Shown here piece after piece: positions 22,127 to 34,410 of a DNA stretch of 64,000 bases. The stretch is taken from assembly GCA_027946365.1 (NCBI GenBank), contig JAPEUQ010000006.1, positions 2,232,001 through 2,296,000 of the forward strand, read 5' to 3'. Below the pieces are notes generated by a model. That model made no database searches and had not been told where the DNA came from. It worked only from the letters and a program-made list of their open reading frames with translations. Both the position numbers and the translations under genes were made by a program. Source of the DNA: Kalmusia sp. IMI 367209. Its lineage: Eukaryota > Ascomycota > Dothideomycetes > Pleosporales > Didymosphaeriaceae. Each line of letters opens with the position of its first letter. Position 1 is the stretch's first letter.

Positions 22127-24243
22127 GTTGGGCTGCAGCTCCCTTCGCTGGTTCAAGAAACGGGCTGTCTTTTCATTTGCAGCGTGTCGAGCAGGGTGGA
22201 AAAGATGTCGTGTGCGCCGCAGAGGTCGGAGTGGAGCAAGAAGAGGGTGTGTCGCCCGTCACCAAAAGCTAGCGGTGGACAGCCGGCAAGGCGTGGGGTA
22301 GGGTGGGCCCAAGTGATGAGGGCGAGCTCGAGTGAATGCTGGGGCAGGCAGTCAGTGACAGTCAGTGACAGTCAGTGGCATTCCGTCTGCAACGCGACAC
22401 GCCGCCCGCTCGCCGCCCGCATCCCGGCGAACAGACGCTGAAGACTATTACACGCAGGCCTTGCCTGCGCCTGTCGTGCTGCAGCATCACCACAGCGTCG
22501 CCCGATGCGCATCTGTGGACCGCCGCAACGGTCCCGCCTTGCTTGTTCGGGCCGTGGCGTTTGCGAGGCTCCCCTGCAGACAATCCCACCCTAGCCCTCG
22601 GCCGCCGCCTTCGCTCTGACGATAGTTTCGAGTAAACTTGGGGTACTTCTTATCGCGACCGCGTCTGTGCTGTTCCGCTTGTGGCCCTCCCTGCCTGTCA
22701 CTTCTCCGTCTGCCCTTCTCCGCCGCCGTCGTGGTCGCGGAGGAGTCTCGTTCACCTTCGATGGCCCTTCGGCGGCGGCCTCAAGATCGTGGAACCGGGC
22801 GCGCCTCGTGCTGCCCGCCCGCTGCCCGTCTCACTTCATCCGCTCGCACTCGTATTCGACCTGCATCTCTCACTCGTCAGCAATCTGTATAGGTAGAGCG
22901 AGCTCGCCGCAGGCCGCTTGGCCGCCTGCCGAGGACCGTCCATGCACCCGCCGAAGCGTTCAGGAACAGGCAAGGACTCGCTCGCATCGGGGCGGCATGC
23001 CATGATTCGCCTGCTTCGCCTGCTGGCCCATTTGCTTCCGTCCTACCTTCCGGGCTTCCCTACCTTCCCTACCCTCCCCGAGCTCGCCATTTCTTTTTTA
23101 CGAATTACGTTTGACGTCGACGTCTTTATCTCCTACGCTGCCCAACTCTATTCCTTAGTCCCGCATGCTATGCCCCCCCCGTCTTCACCTCTCGACATTG
23201 CCTGCCCGGCCAACACGCCCAATTGGGCACGCGCGTCGCTTTAACATCATCAGATTGCCCTTTAGTGCTCACCTCCCCGGCTGCCTCTAGCAACCAAAGG
23301 CCCTTCGCAAAGATAGGGGGCCAGCGTCTGCTTCCGATACGATGCCGTGGCCATGTTCTCGATTCCAATTACCGACGCAACGGTGTCCTGGCCAGCCGTG
23401 CATACAGCCGGCAAGGGTTCGAGAAGAATCTGGATGGTAGTACACACGCTTGGTCTCGAACCCCGCAACGGTTTGCTCGCGCTCGTATACATACCGGCCG
23501 AGCGGTACGGACGACTGGTGGTGAACGTCTGCAGGCTGACATCGGCACATCAACCGATGGTACACCTGCCTCGACATCGGCACTGGGCGTGTTGCCAATG
23601 TCCTGGGAACTGCCCGAATGAACGATACTGGACTTAACTTAGTTCGGGTCCATCGCATTCAACGTCTCCAGGTGTGGTCCCTCACGCTGCTACGGGCGTC
23701 TCCGAGGCAGTGTGTTTCGGACTCTACGCTATAATAAGATACAACCCAGCATACTTTGCAGGTATCGATGCATGAGTAGGGGCATAAGTACGGTTATGTA
23801 CTTTACCCTCAGCTCTTATCTTTGCGCGTGCCGTTTAATTTATTCGAGATGTACGACAGCTCGCCTAAATGCCTAGGGCTTGGTCTCACGATACAACATC
23901 AGCATACCTCCTACAGTGCGCCTAATAAGGAGTTCCATTGGGTTACAAGTGGCCAATGCTTCGTCTTGCTAGTCTGATTCGCTGCACTTGCACACAGTTC
24001 CACAGTCTGTTACAGTGATGAGGTATTTCCAATAGTCATGGTTCGACCAGACTGCACCTTTAGAAATAGCTCGCCTCCAAGCATTAGGTAGGTGCTTCAA
24101 TCGATCTGCATGCGTGTACGGGTACTGGATCGCATCCCCTAGGCAGCTGAGAACCTGCTTACACCTGCCCTGTACTTCCGCAGCACCAGACAAACACTCT
24201 CTGTCCAGCTGAAACCACTCACCCCTCGGTCCCAATGCACGCC
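22127..24243. other. 2.1-kb region upstream of tsc1, no convincing gene
   Basis: The first 1.1 kb is strongly GC- and CpG-rich with several overlapping frames of 70-170 codons on both strands; none has a recognisable domain. It probably includes the tsc1 promoter and 5' UTR. A 10-bp tandem repeat is at 22349-22378. From 23640 to 24243 I see nothing. Confidence 0.45.
22349..22378. repeat. 10-bp tandem repeat, about 3 copies
   Basis: The unit GTCAGTGACA occurs twice perfectly (22351-22370), with partial copies either side, about 225 bp upstream of the tsc1 start codon. It may be slippage-prone or a clustered binding site. Confidence 0.6.
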
Positions 24244-25018
24244 CTACTCTTCCACCGCCTTGCAGCTGCCTTCCACCCTCCCACACCCCTCCGGACACCC
24301 CGCCTGCGGATCGTACTGCCACCCGAAATAAATATCCGTCTCATTCGTCAGCACCTCGCCCACCAGCCTCGTCGCACCCCCCAAATCGAAGCTTTCCCTG
24401 AAAACCTCCATGGAACTGATGCGGATCTGTCCCCACCCCTTCTCGATTAGCGTATCGATGCTGGTGCCGTAAATGTACTCTTTGAAGCCTGCCCAACGGA
24501 TCGCAGATGCACACATGGGGCACGATTCGGCGTTGGTGTAGAGCGAGAGCTGGGAGAAGGCGGCGAGGGCAGCGGTAGGGGTCAGGTTGTACGGTCCGGA
24601 GGGAGAAGTAAGGATCTGACTGCAATTTTGGATGGCGGACATTTCGCCTTGAAATCGACATGTGAGTTCACATACCACACGATGTTTCGAGGGAGAGCTG
24701 TGAGGCCTTACCGTGCATGATCGGGTCGCCCGTCTGCCTGTTCGAATTCGCGCCTATGCAGACGAGTTCACCCAGCCCTGGTACTGTGTGGTTGACAATG
24801 GCTGTGCCAAACGCTCCGAAGGGGCACGGGTCGCCGTGAACGTCCATCAATGCTTCATTGGCTTTGCGCATCCAATGTGCGCGTGTGCTGTGTGGAATCC
24901 CATTGATGGACAGATGCGCCTGGCTGAGCGCATTGGGATCAGAGCGAACATGATGCTGGTGTCCCAATGCAAGCGGGATAGCAAGCGCAAGCCCAACGAC
25001 AGAACGTATAGACATCAT
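24244..25018 (-). CDS. secreted cytidine/dCMP deaminase-fold protein
   Basis: Model complement(join(24244..24647,24712..25018)), 236 aa. The 64-bp intron (GTAAGG donor, TTTCAAG acceptor) splits the HGE motif, so only the spliced form restores DPIMHG-EMSAIQNC. Predicted zinc ligands are His102 (with catalytic Glu104) and Cys145 and Cys148 in AESCPMC, the H-x-E...P-C-x2-C pattern of the deaminase superfamily with Ser before the first Cys. The N-terminus MMSIRSVVGLALAIPLALG looks like a signal peptide, and NHT, NCS and NET sequons plus Cys pairs near the C-terminus fit a secreted protein. Known relatives deaminate cytosine, guanine or adenine compounds inside cells; the substrate of a secreted form is not known to me. 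It is divergent from iah1. Confidence 0.8.
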
Positions 25019-25454
25019 GATATCCTGTACACCCTAGATGCTCTCCCCCACTCTGGAAATAATACAAGATTGTTAAAGCCGTAGATCTGTGTAAATTGTG
25101 CGTGGCTTCATGTTGAGGTTTAAATGCTGTAAGTGGGGTTCATGACATCGTGTAGTCAAGAGCCCACCCACGATAAAGCTATAGTCGGCCGAAGCTTCGT
25201 TTATCTATTTATCTGGCCGCAGACCAGCCAGCACGGGAGGTTCACCTCGGAAGCTTTGCGAAGCGAACCAATCGATCCCTACCTCGACAGCCGCCATGCC
25301 TCTTGCCGTTAGCAGAGTCCGTCGAGAGAACATCGGAGGCTGCCGCCTAGCGTGCACCCTCCGCGAAGTTCACTCGGTCGCTGAGCCCAGCGTATAGCCC
25401 GGAGTTGCTTAGTGTTGTTTCTCACTTGATCGTCTGCTTGCTAGACCGTCAATC
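25019..25454. promoter_or_regulatory. divergent promoter region, deaminase / iah1
   Basis: About 436 bp lies between two divergent start codons. I see no clear TATA box and no other feature. Confidence 0.5.
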
Positions 25455-26524
25455 ATGGGCTGCGCCGGCTCGAGAAAATTACCCCAGATCGTCCTGTTTG
25501 GCGACTCGCTCACGCAATGGGGTTTCGATGCCGCGACGCAGGGGTTCGGATGGCATCTTGAGAACGTGTATGAGGGGAAGGCCGAGATTGTGAATGAAGG
25601 TGCTTATTCCTACCAAAGCCTCGATCATTGTCTTGATCGCTTTGATCCTGAAGTATAGAAGGCTGATTTCGTTGTAGGATTCGCCGGGTATGCTTTTACG
25701 AAATCGGATGCATATATATCTCCTAGAGGGTATACACATACAGGAATATCAATAAGCTAACGAGTTGTCACAACAAGTTACACCTCCAACTACATCCAAC
25801 GCGAATTCACCCGCCTCATCTCCCAGCTCACGTCGGCGTCTGCCCAACCCACCCTCCTCTTCACCATCTTCCTCGGCGCAAATGACGCCTGCTTCGTCGG
25901 CAAGACAGAATACGTCCCGCTGCCCAGATTCTCGGACAACATCCGCGGCTTCGTCGAAGAAATCCTGATCCGGGACGAGCTGCCGCGCACCAAGATCGTG
26001 CTGATCACGCCCCCGCCAATCGATATCCCCGAGGCGCTGCCGGACGATGTGGTGGGGCCGTGGGCCGCGAATGAGGATCCAAAGAGTGAGAAGGGGTATA
26101 GGACATATGTTAGTAAGAGGAGGTATGCGGAGAGGATTTTGGAGATAGCGGGTGAGTACGCTCATGTCCCTAGGCTATCTTCACGGTCAACTGAGCATCG
26201 TAGGTGAATACGCGGACACGGGGAGAGTCATTGGTTTGGACTACTGGGGCGCGCTCATCGACGCGGGGTTGGAAGAGCAAGGGCGATCAGAGGACAGGGG
26301 TGTCGACGAGAAGCTGCCTGGTTGCGGATTGCAGGGGGCCAGGGAGTTTGGCAAGGGGTGGTTTACGGATGGGTTGCATTTGGATGTCAAGGTGAGTGCA
26401 TGCTACGCTGAATAAGAGAGTTGAAGCTAAATGCGGACAGGCGTATAATGTTCTCTCGAAGTCGTTGATGGATGCGGTGGTGGGCAAATGGCCTGAGCTT
26501 TCGCCCGAAAGGATCGCTGCGTGA
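25455..26524 (+). CDS. iah1: isoamyl acetate-hydrolysing esterase (GDSL/SGNH)
   Basis: Model join(25455..25599,25678..25687,25778..26151,26204..26391,26441..26524), 266 aa. Block I is VLFGDSLTQWGF with the nucleophile Ser18; block III is FLGANDAC; block V is DGLHLD with the catalytic Asp/His pair. Exon 2 is a 10-nt microexon (25678-25687) flanked by a TTGTAG acceptor and a GTATGC donor. With it the protein reads VNEGFAGYTSNYI, the conserved Gly-Tyr-Thr/Asn block; without it the frame closes at once. The other introns are 52 and 49 bp. The order and length match fungal IAH1-like SGNH esterases, which cleave short acetate esters in the cytosol. There is no signal peptide. It is convergent with tap42. 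Confidence 0.86.
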
Positions 26525-26781
26525 AACGAACGGACAGGGGGTCGAATGTAAATCTGGGGAGGGATCCATCGATGTGAGCAGGGTCCACGCGAATAGCGGC
26601 GGTGACATGCGCAAGGTTTTTGTCTGAGATCTTGACTAGGTGGGCTCGTTGATAACGTCACTAGTTTGACATGCTGTGCTAAAGATCAAAGTCTAGCGGC
26701 AGATCAAACACAGGGCTAGTCCGGGGTACGTAATACACATGACGAGCTGCCTACGCACGTACGTGCTCGAATTGTAGCCTA

Positions 26782-27934
26782 CTATCCTCTATTGATGGTA
26801 TTCCCACTGCCCTTCGGATTGTCCTCTTTGAACTCATCCCACGCGCGCGCCTTCATGGTCTCTGCATCTGCGGCCACCAAGTCATCTTCATCTACCTCCG
26901 GCCGGATTCCGGACTGCTCGCCGCCTCCTTCGATGATACCGCCCCTCCTCTTCTCCTCTTCTAGATACTCGTCGATGGTCATGGTGGGCAGACTGTGGTC
27001 CGGTCTGAACACGCCTTTCTGCAGGCGTTGGCGCGTGTCTAGGAGCGTGAACGGCCGCATCGGCTTTCCGTCACTGCTGAGAATCGGACCATTATACCTT
27101 AGCCCCGGGAGGTTGCTGTCGAGGCGCTCGGAGTACGCGTCGCGATTGCGACCGTCCTCTCGGACGTCCGACGGCGCAGTAGCTTCACCTTGCGGGGGCG
27201 CAGGTGGAGCCAGAGAGATAATTTGCAACTCCTGAGCCATCGATTCTAGCGAAGCGAATGTCTGGTGAAGCATGAACGCCAGATTCGTAAGGTGCAGTTC
27301 GCGAACGACCTGCTCGTCGTTCTCGGCCAGCTTAGGATTCTGCTGGATGTACTCGAGTTTCCGCTTCAGTTCCTTCTCTTCACGGAACCGCGCGATTTTG
27401 GCGTCTCGCCGTGCTGCGGCATCCCGCGTGCTGGCTGTGGAGAAGTTTGCTTTGTCTTCTAGATACGATTCCCAGAGTTTTGCGTCGCTCTTGCCGAGCA
27501 CGTCATATGCGTCTAGCAGCTTCACGAAGCGCTCATAGTAGGTCCTTGCTCTTAGTAGGCATGCTTTCCTTTCTGAGACTTCCCTGTTCCTAAGCTTTTG
27601 GATCAGATCGGCTACGTGGTAGCTGATTGACATGTACCTGGCATGCTGTGAGACAGACTCCGGAGATTGCGGGGCACAGAGCCAAATGGAACACGTTTAT
27701 TTTCGGGCACGCTTACTGTATGTCTGAAGACGAGACATCGTCGAGCGACTCGTTCGGTGAGAAAAGTGATACTTGCTCTGAGAGTGCCAGGCATGATTCG
27801 TAGGTGGCGATGGCGCTGGTGAGGTTTTCTTGGTAGGTGGGACTGTTGGAATCGGGAAAACTATTCAGGTCGTTTCGCAGTCGCTCCGCTGTTAGAAATA
27901 ACGCGCGTATACTTTTGGGCTCGTCTTCTGCCAT
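26782..27934 (-). CDS. tap42: TAP42-like PP2A regulator
   Basis: Model complement(join(26782..27637,27717..27934)), 357 aa. Exon 1 gives MAEDEPKSIRALF and ends SSDIQ; a 79-bp intron (GTAAGC donor, GCCAG acceptor) joins YMSISYHVADLIQ. The helical N-terminal half fits the TAP42 repeat fold; the C-terminal third holds the conserved LLDTRQRLQKGVFRPDHSLPTM run (about residue 275) and TIDEYLEEEKRRG. The end is acidic, with KARAWDEFKEDNPKGSGNT typical of TAP42. In yeast TAP42 binds PP2A-type catalytic subunits and acts under TOR. It is divergent from dcl1 by 467 bp. Confidence 0.92.
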
Positions 27935-28401
27935 GTTTGGTATTTAGCGTGAGTTGTTGCGAAGACGCGCTGCTCGAAAGCGATGGTGTAACTGCGACGG
28001 CATGGCCTGCACGTGAGTTGGTGATGCTGAGTAAGCTGCGCTTGGACCCTTATTTTCGCCCACGCGTTCGTCCCGCCTATTAATTGTGAAGCATGGTCTA
28101 TCTTTACTTCATGATAGGATGTGATGTCGATGGCAATAGTAATGGTGATGGAAGACCGGATTTGGCAGGCCGCTTACCTACACTTGGAGCAACACAGCGT
28201 GCTTGCCTCTTTTGTCAGCCGTTTGCTTTTTTTTAGTGCCATCTGGTACAAACGGAGGGCAGCGTCGCTCGTCATTTTGTTTGATACGTTGAGCCCAAGA
28301 TTTCACTTACTCTCTCTCATGCTTTAATTCTATCTCGGCAGAGCAGCCACTGCACGCTTATATCGACTTGGTAGTGTGCTCACGAAGCAGAGAGCTCTAC
28401 A
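27935..28401. promoter_or_regulatory. divergent promoter region, tap42 / dcl1
   Basis: About 467 bp lies between two divergent start codons. It is mixed composition, with T-rich runs near 28225-28330 that fit a pyrimidine-rich fungal promoter. I see no firm TATA box. Confidence 0.5.
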
Positions 28402-31400
28402 ATGCCCTGGGGTCGCTATGATCATGAGGAGGATGGAGACGAGGAGCTTTGGGCTACCGCCTCAGAGCAGCGCATCGATACATCAAACACTTTGCGTCTG
28501 TATGGCGGTGGACCAGAGATCATTCGTGACGAAGACAGCGAAGACGAACAGGTGACTGACCCGCGGAAGGAAGCAGAAGAGGATGAGGATGAGGATGATG
28601 ACATCGATGCCGACGTAGCCCACTCTCATGGCCCTGCCACTACTGAAGAGAAGCGTGTCGCGCAGAATGCCTTATTCCGAGCGTTCGCAGCCAAGAAAGA
28701 AGAACAGATCACGGAGAAGGAGGTCAAAGAAGTGCTTCAAGACTTGGACGATGACAAGCTGTCCATCAAGCAGCTTTTGAAAAAGCAAGAAACTAGCGCT
28801 CGCATTACTACTCCTCGAGATTACCAGACCGAGCTCTTTCAGCGTGCGAAAGACGAAAATATCATTGCTGTTCTAGGCACCGGCTCCGGGAAAACGCACA
28901 TTGCTACCCTTCTTCTTCGTCATGTCCTAGATCTGGAACTCGATGCTCGCAAGAAGGGTCAACCACCAAAGATTGCTTTTTTTCTAGTTAACTCCGTGAA
29001 TTTGGTCTTTCAGCAGGCAAATGTGCTGGACTGTGGCTTAGATGGTCATGCCGTGGAAGGTATTTGCGGAGCCAGTGGTGCCAGTCTCTGGAACAAACAA
29101 ACCTGGAAGAAACACTTTGACAGCAACATGGTTATCGTCTGTACGGCGCAAGTTCTCGTGGATTGTATGATGCACTCCTTCATCAATATGGCGCAAATCA
29201 ATCTGCTCATCTTCGACGAAGCTCACCACGCGAAGAGTAATCATGCTTACGCCCGACTAATGAAAGATTACTATGTCACTACACTAGATCCCGCAGAACG
29301 ACCTCGAGTCTTTGGAATGACCGCTTCGCCCGTTGATGCCAACACAGATGTCAGAGAGGCAGCCATTCAGCTTGAGCGCATGCTGCACTGCAAGATTGTC
29401 ACCACATCCGATAGTACACTAGCTTCCAATAGCATTAATAGACCAACAGAAGAGGTTGCGCGGTATGCGCGACTTCCTGATGGCTATGCGACACCGTTTC
29501 ACCAGGAATTGAAAGCGCGCTATGGCCATATGCCCGTCTTCAAAAAGCTCTTTTCGCAATCCAAACGATTCGCATCAGAGCTTGGACGGTGGGCGGCTGA
29601 CGAATATTGGTCGTTCGCTTTTACCGAGGCCGAGAGCCGCAAGCGCGAGATACGAGAGGAGTTCAAGTTCCACAAAACGCTCACGGATTGTTCCGTAGAG
29701 CAGCTAAATGAGCAAATCGCACAACTCCGAGAGGCGGCCGAATTCGTGAAAGACCATGATAATGGCATTCCCACGCCGACATCGAAGGACCTAAGCTCCA
29801 AAGTATTGCTTCTCCACTGGTACCTCGATCAATACTACCGGCGCCATGATAACAACAGGTGCATTGTTTTCGTGGAGCAGAGACAGACTGCCCGACTCTT
29901 GCATAGTATTTTCACACACATCGGAGGCTCGCATCTCCACGGTGGAATTTTAGTCGGTGTCAACGGAAGTATTGGAGATTTCAACGTGTCTCTGAGCAAG
30001 CAGATCAGAACCGTCTCCGATTTCAGAAAAGGTGCACTGAACTGCATATTCTCTACATCAGTTGCAGAAGAAGGCCTTGATATTCCTCAATGCAATCTCG
30101 TTGCTCGATTCGACCTTTATCGTACTATGATCGGGTACGTTCAGTCACGAGGCCGAGCGAGACATCAAAACTCAAGATATCTGCACATGGTCGAGAGTGA
30201 GAATGCCTATCACGAATCGCTTGTAACTGATGCAACGAGTGCAGAACGCCGCATGAAGAACTTCTGCGAAGGCCTGAGTGGAGATCGCTTGCTCGATGAG
30301 CCGGAGGTACACGTGGTCGATCTTCAGTCAGAGGGCATATTGCCTTATTACCGAGATCCAGACACTGGAGCTAGGCTCACATACAGCTCAAGCTTGTCAG
30401 TTCTTGGTTATTTTGTGGCCTGCCTGCCGACCAAAAATGAGCAAGTTAACTTACAGCCCACCTACGTCACAGCTCGCGGTATCCACATCGATCCCAATGG
30501 TCTGATCGAGAGAGGATTTCAATGTGAAGTCATCCTTCCAGAGAGCGCACCTATCACTTTCAAGACGGGCAAGGTTTATCCAAAGAAAGCCCTCGCCAAA
30601 TGCTCCGCAGCGTTCGAAATGTGTCTAGAACTCAGGAAGAGAGGTCATCTCGACGAAAACCTACTTTCCACAATGAAGAAGATGGCGCCTGTAATGAGAA
30701 ATGCACATTTGGCTATTAGCGAGAAAAAGAAGAATCACTACACAATGCGAGTCAAGCCCGATATCTGGCAAACGGGCCTCGGCGCCATACCTGAAGTACT
30801 CTACTTAACGGTCGTGGATGTCGATGCCGGGCTGGATCGGCCACATCAAGGACTTGGAATATTGGCTCGCATGCCTCTTCCACAATTTCCGTCTTTTCCG
30901 ATATATCTGAAGGATGACCGTCCATCTAATGTCATCTCTGCGCCTCTCAGTAAACCTCTCCAAGTCACAGCTGAGCACCTTGAGTTGTTCACAAAGTTCT
31001 TCCAAATAATCTACGATGACATTTTTCATAAAGAGTTCGACACTGACCCTACCAAGATGTATTACTGGCAGGTTCCAATCCGCAGATTGGAACAACAGGT
31101 CGCATCAAGTGCGGACCCGGCAGATCTCATTGACATGGAACAGGTGCGCTGTGTCTGCATCAAGCCTGAACACAGATGGACACCTACTATGCATGTTACG
31201 GAGCTAGCTAACAAGTATATTGTTGATCGTGGCTCAGGTGGACGTCGCTTCTACTCGATCGGAGTGATGCCGGACATGAAGCCACTGGATCCCGTTCCTG
31301 ACAACGTCCCGTCCTTCAGGTATAGTAAGAACATTCTTGATTATTCCGTCAGTCTATGGAAAAACAGTCGCGAGAAGGCCGTCTGGGATCTGTCACAACC

Positions 31401-33458
31401 TGTTGTTCAAGTTGAAAAGATTCCACATCGGCGAAATCAATTAGCTGTGGTTGACAACAAAGATGAAGAAGAGATTACTGAGGTCAAAGGCAATAACATC
31501 ACGTATGTTTGTCCAGAGCCTCTTCGAGTCTCAGCGGTAAGTCCTTTCCTTCTAATTATTCCCGCGCAGTAGGCTGATCGTCTATAGCTATATGTACCTT
31601 TCGTAGCGATGTGTTATGTATTTCCAGCAATTATCCATCGATTCGAAGATTACCTCATCGCACTCGAAGCAACACATCTTCTCGGTCTTGAGATTGGACC
31701 TAAGCTTGCTCTAGAAGCTGTGACGAAGGACTCAGAAAATTCTGATGAGCACGGAGAAGAGAAAATCAACTTCAAAAGCGGAATGGGACCTAACTACGAA
31801 CGTCGTGAGTTGGTTTAGCATGTAATTAGCTAGACGTACCCACTGACACATCGATTTTAGTTGAATTCCTAGGTGACTGTTTCCTGAAGATGGCTACGTC
31901 TATCTCCACATTTGTGCAACAGCCCGATGAGAACGAGTTTGAGTTTCACGTACGTCGTATGCTAATGTTGTGTAACGTGAACTTGTTCAACACCGCCGTG
32001 GAAAAGACGAATCTTGTAGAGTATATTCGAACACAAGCGTTCTCTCGGTAAGTTCCCTCGAAAACCGGCGAAATTTCCCTTCAGGTTTATTTGCAGAGTA
32101 TTAAAAGTTGTTGTTTTGTCACAAGACTGACTTCATGCAGGCGCACATGGTATCCCAAGCTGAAGATCCTCAAGGGAAAAGGCATGAAAGCCGATCCTAA
32201 TGAAGTGATAACGCATTCACTCGGTGACAAGTCCGTTGCCGATGTTTGTGAGGCGATGATCGGTGCTGCATTCATGCAACATAATGTTCGTGGAGAATGG
32301 AAGCCCCACATGTGGGATCAGCCTGTCAAGGCTGTCACCAAGCTCGTAAAGAATGACGATCATCTGATGGAAAATTGGTCAGACTACTACGCAGCGTATC
32401 AATTGCCGAAGTATCAGTTAGCAGAAGCGACTGCTGCTCAATTAGATCTAGCGGTCAAGGTCGAGAAGCAGTGAGTGATCATACTATATTTTACACACAC
32501 CAAAGCTGATTTCATTTGTAGACATGCCTACCACTTCAAATATCCTCGTCTACTCCGCTCGGCCTTTATTCATCCTTCTCAAGCTTTCATGTGGGAACAT
32601 ATTCCCCACTATCAGCGTTTGGAGTTCCTTGGCGACTCTCTGCTCGATCAGGCTTTCATCATGCATTTGGTAAGATCTTCTACCTATGAAAGAGGATCAT
32701 CATAGAACATTTACTAATAGTACTCTAGTTCTATAATTATCCTGAGAAAGACCCACAATGGATGACCGAGCACAAGACGCCTATGGTTTCCAATCAGTTT
32801 CTTGGTGCAGTCTGCGTGAAACTCGGTTTCCACCAGCACATTCGGCAGAATAATGCGGTACATAACCATCAGATACACATATATTATTTCCGGCGCTGAC
32901 AGTATATCATAGATGCTCACCAGTCAAATATACGACTACGTCACCCGCATCCAAGAAGCCGAACGCGAGTGCAATGGCGCAGTCGACTATTGGACCACCG
33001 TTATAGAACCCCCAAAATGCCTGGCAGACGTCGTTGAAGCCTATGTCGCCGCTATCTTCGTCGACTCCGAATTCAACTATAGCGTAGTCCAGGACTTCTT
33101 CGACATGCACCTCAAGCCCTTCTTCCTCGACATGACCATCTACGACACCTTCGCAAACCACCACCCGACTACGCGCTTGCAAAAACGCCTCGAGAATGAA
33201 CTAGGGTGTCAGAGCCATCGCACGGCTACCCACACGGCGCAGAAAGTGCTTCCTGGCGATAAGGATCGCATCGTCGCGATGCTGATGATTCATGATACGA
33301 TCCATTTCCATGGCGTGGCAACTAGTGCTAGGTATGCGAGGAAGAAGGTAGCTGAGATTGCGCTCGAGGCACTGGATGGGCTTCCGGAGTATGAGTATAA
33401 GAGGAGATATGGCTGTACTTGCAGTCAGACGGTCGTGGCGGATGGGAAGCACGTGTAA
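28402..33458 (+). CDS. dcl1: Dicer-like protein 1
   Basis: Model join(28402..31536,31588..31804,31861..32047,32141..32470,32522..32669,32729..32857,32913..33458), 1563 aa; all six introns (51-93 bp) close in phase. An acidic N-terminus precedes a DExH helicase: motif I LGTGSGKT (about residue 159), motif II DEAHH (about 272), motif [11 protein letters not shown] (about 581). The Dicer dimerisation region (about 640-740) and a PAZ-like region follow. RNase III domain a holds [10 protein letters not shown] (about 1118, rebuilt across intron 2) and domain b holds [10 protein letters not shown] (about 1323). A C-terminal dsRNA-binding-like segment ends in a Cys pair (GCTCSQ). The protein makes small RNAs from dsRNA in quelling and antiviral silencing. 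Odd: motif I reads LGTGSGKT where I expect LDTGSGKT. Confidence 0.93.
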
Positions 33459-33812
33459 ATGCAGGTATGTATCACAGCGGCTGAGGAGAGAAAGCTTAGG
33501 TGTAGTCGGATTGCTTGTTCTTGGCATTTTTTGATCTCGACATATTGATATAGACTCTGTCTTTAAACTAGACTGAGGTGACCTGAATGGAAGGCTTTTG
33601 GTAGATTAATTATAGTGTGTCAAGGTATGCGATCTGTACGCTGAAGTCATTAGGTAGCCAGCGCTGGACTCGAAATACTAATTGGACGTGGCTAATGTTC
33701 GCAAGCCTTAAGCACGCTCGGTGTTTTCAGAAATTAACCCGCAGATGAGGGGGTCTTCGCTATCTACAGTAAGAGATTCCACCTTGTGTAGTAGAGCAAC
33801 AACATAGACTCT
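33459..33812. other. convergent spacer
   Basis: About 350 bp lies between the dcl1 stop and the 3' end of the AAA pseudogene. I see no feature in it. Confidence 0.5.
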
Positions 33813-34390
33813 CTAGATCCGCCTCCGCTTTCCACCATGTCTCATATAATCGAGTGGAGTAGATGCATCTGCAGGAGAATTGATATAGTCCGAATAGTTG
33901 GGCTCCAATTGGGCATCGAATTGGGTCAGAGAATCCAGGGATGTAAGCAAATGAGAGATATCCAAGACTTGGCTTTTGCTAACGGCGAGTGCATGGGCGG
34001 TTCTGACCATGTTTTTAATCTGTCGTCCGTTGAGCTCTCTTTCAGAAAGATCGGCTAAAATTCCATCATGATACCAGTCAAGGTCGAAACCTTCTGTGAC
34101 CTTTCTATGAAGGTGATCCAGAGCTTGCGACGAGACTCCACGCTCAAATTTGGGAAATGTATGGCCATATGGACACGAGATTTCACAGCTTTGTCGGAGG
34201 AGTTGATTCGATTGGTTGTTAGGAAGAAAATTCCTTCGAAGTATTCCAAAACACGAAGGAAAACTATATGTGTCTAAACATTGATATACATATACTATAA
34301 AGTTGTGACTACTCACCGGACACTAGCCCATTGCGCTCAAGGAACACATCTGTTTCGTCTAGAAGGAGGATTGCGTTTCATTTGATCAAG
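33813..34390 (-). pseudogene. truncated, frameshifted AAA-ATPase
   Basis: Minus strand. The remnant starts at the Walker B (ILLLDETDVFLERN, about 34330-34385). A still-plausible 53-bp intron (34264-34316, GTGAGT donor, ATATAG acceptor) joins VSV to FLRVLEYFEGIFFLTTNR, the sensor 1 region. The frame then reads SRVHMAIHFPNLSVESRRKLW, is lost between about 34060 and 34105, and resumes one frame over as DLDWYHDGILADLSERELNGRQIKNMVRTA (given here in part), down to a basic end KRRRI. The Walker A half is missing: sequence above 34390 no longer encodes this family. It is thus 5'-truncated and carries at least one frameshift. The closest intact relatives are the large fungal AAA proteins with a C-terminal AAA domain. 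I have not attempted a repaired product. Confidence 0.8.
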
Positions 34391-34410
34391 ATACACAAGA
34401 TCTTTGACAG

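Noticed and set aside
22362..23640. Several frames of 70-130 codons upstream of tsc1
   Set aside because: All overlap one another on both strands in CpG-rich sequence and none has a recognisable feature.
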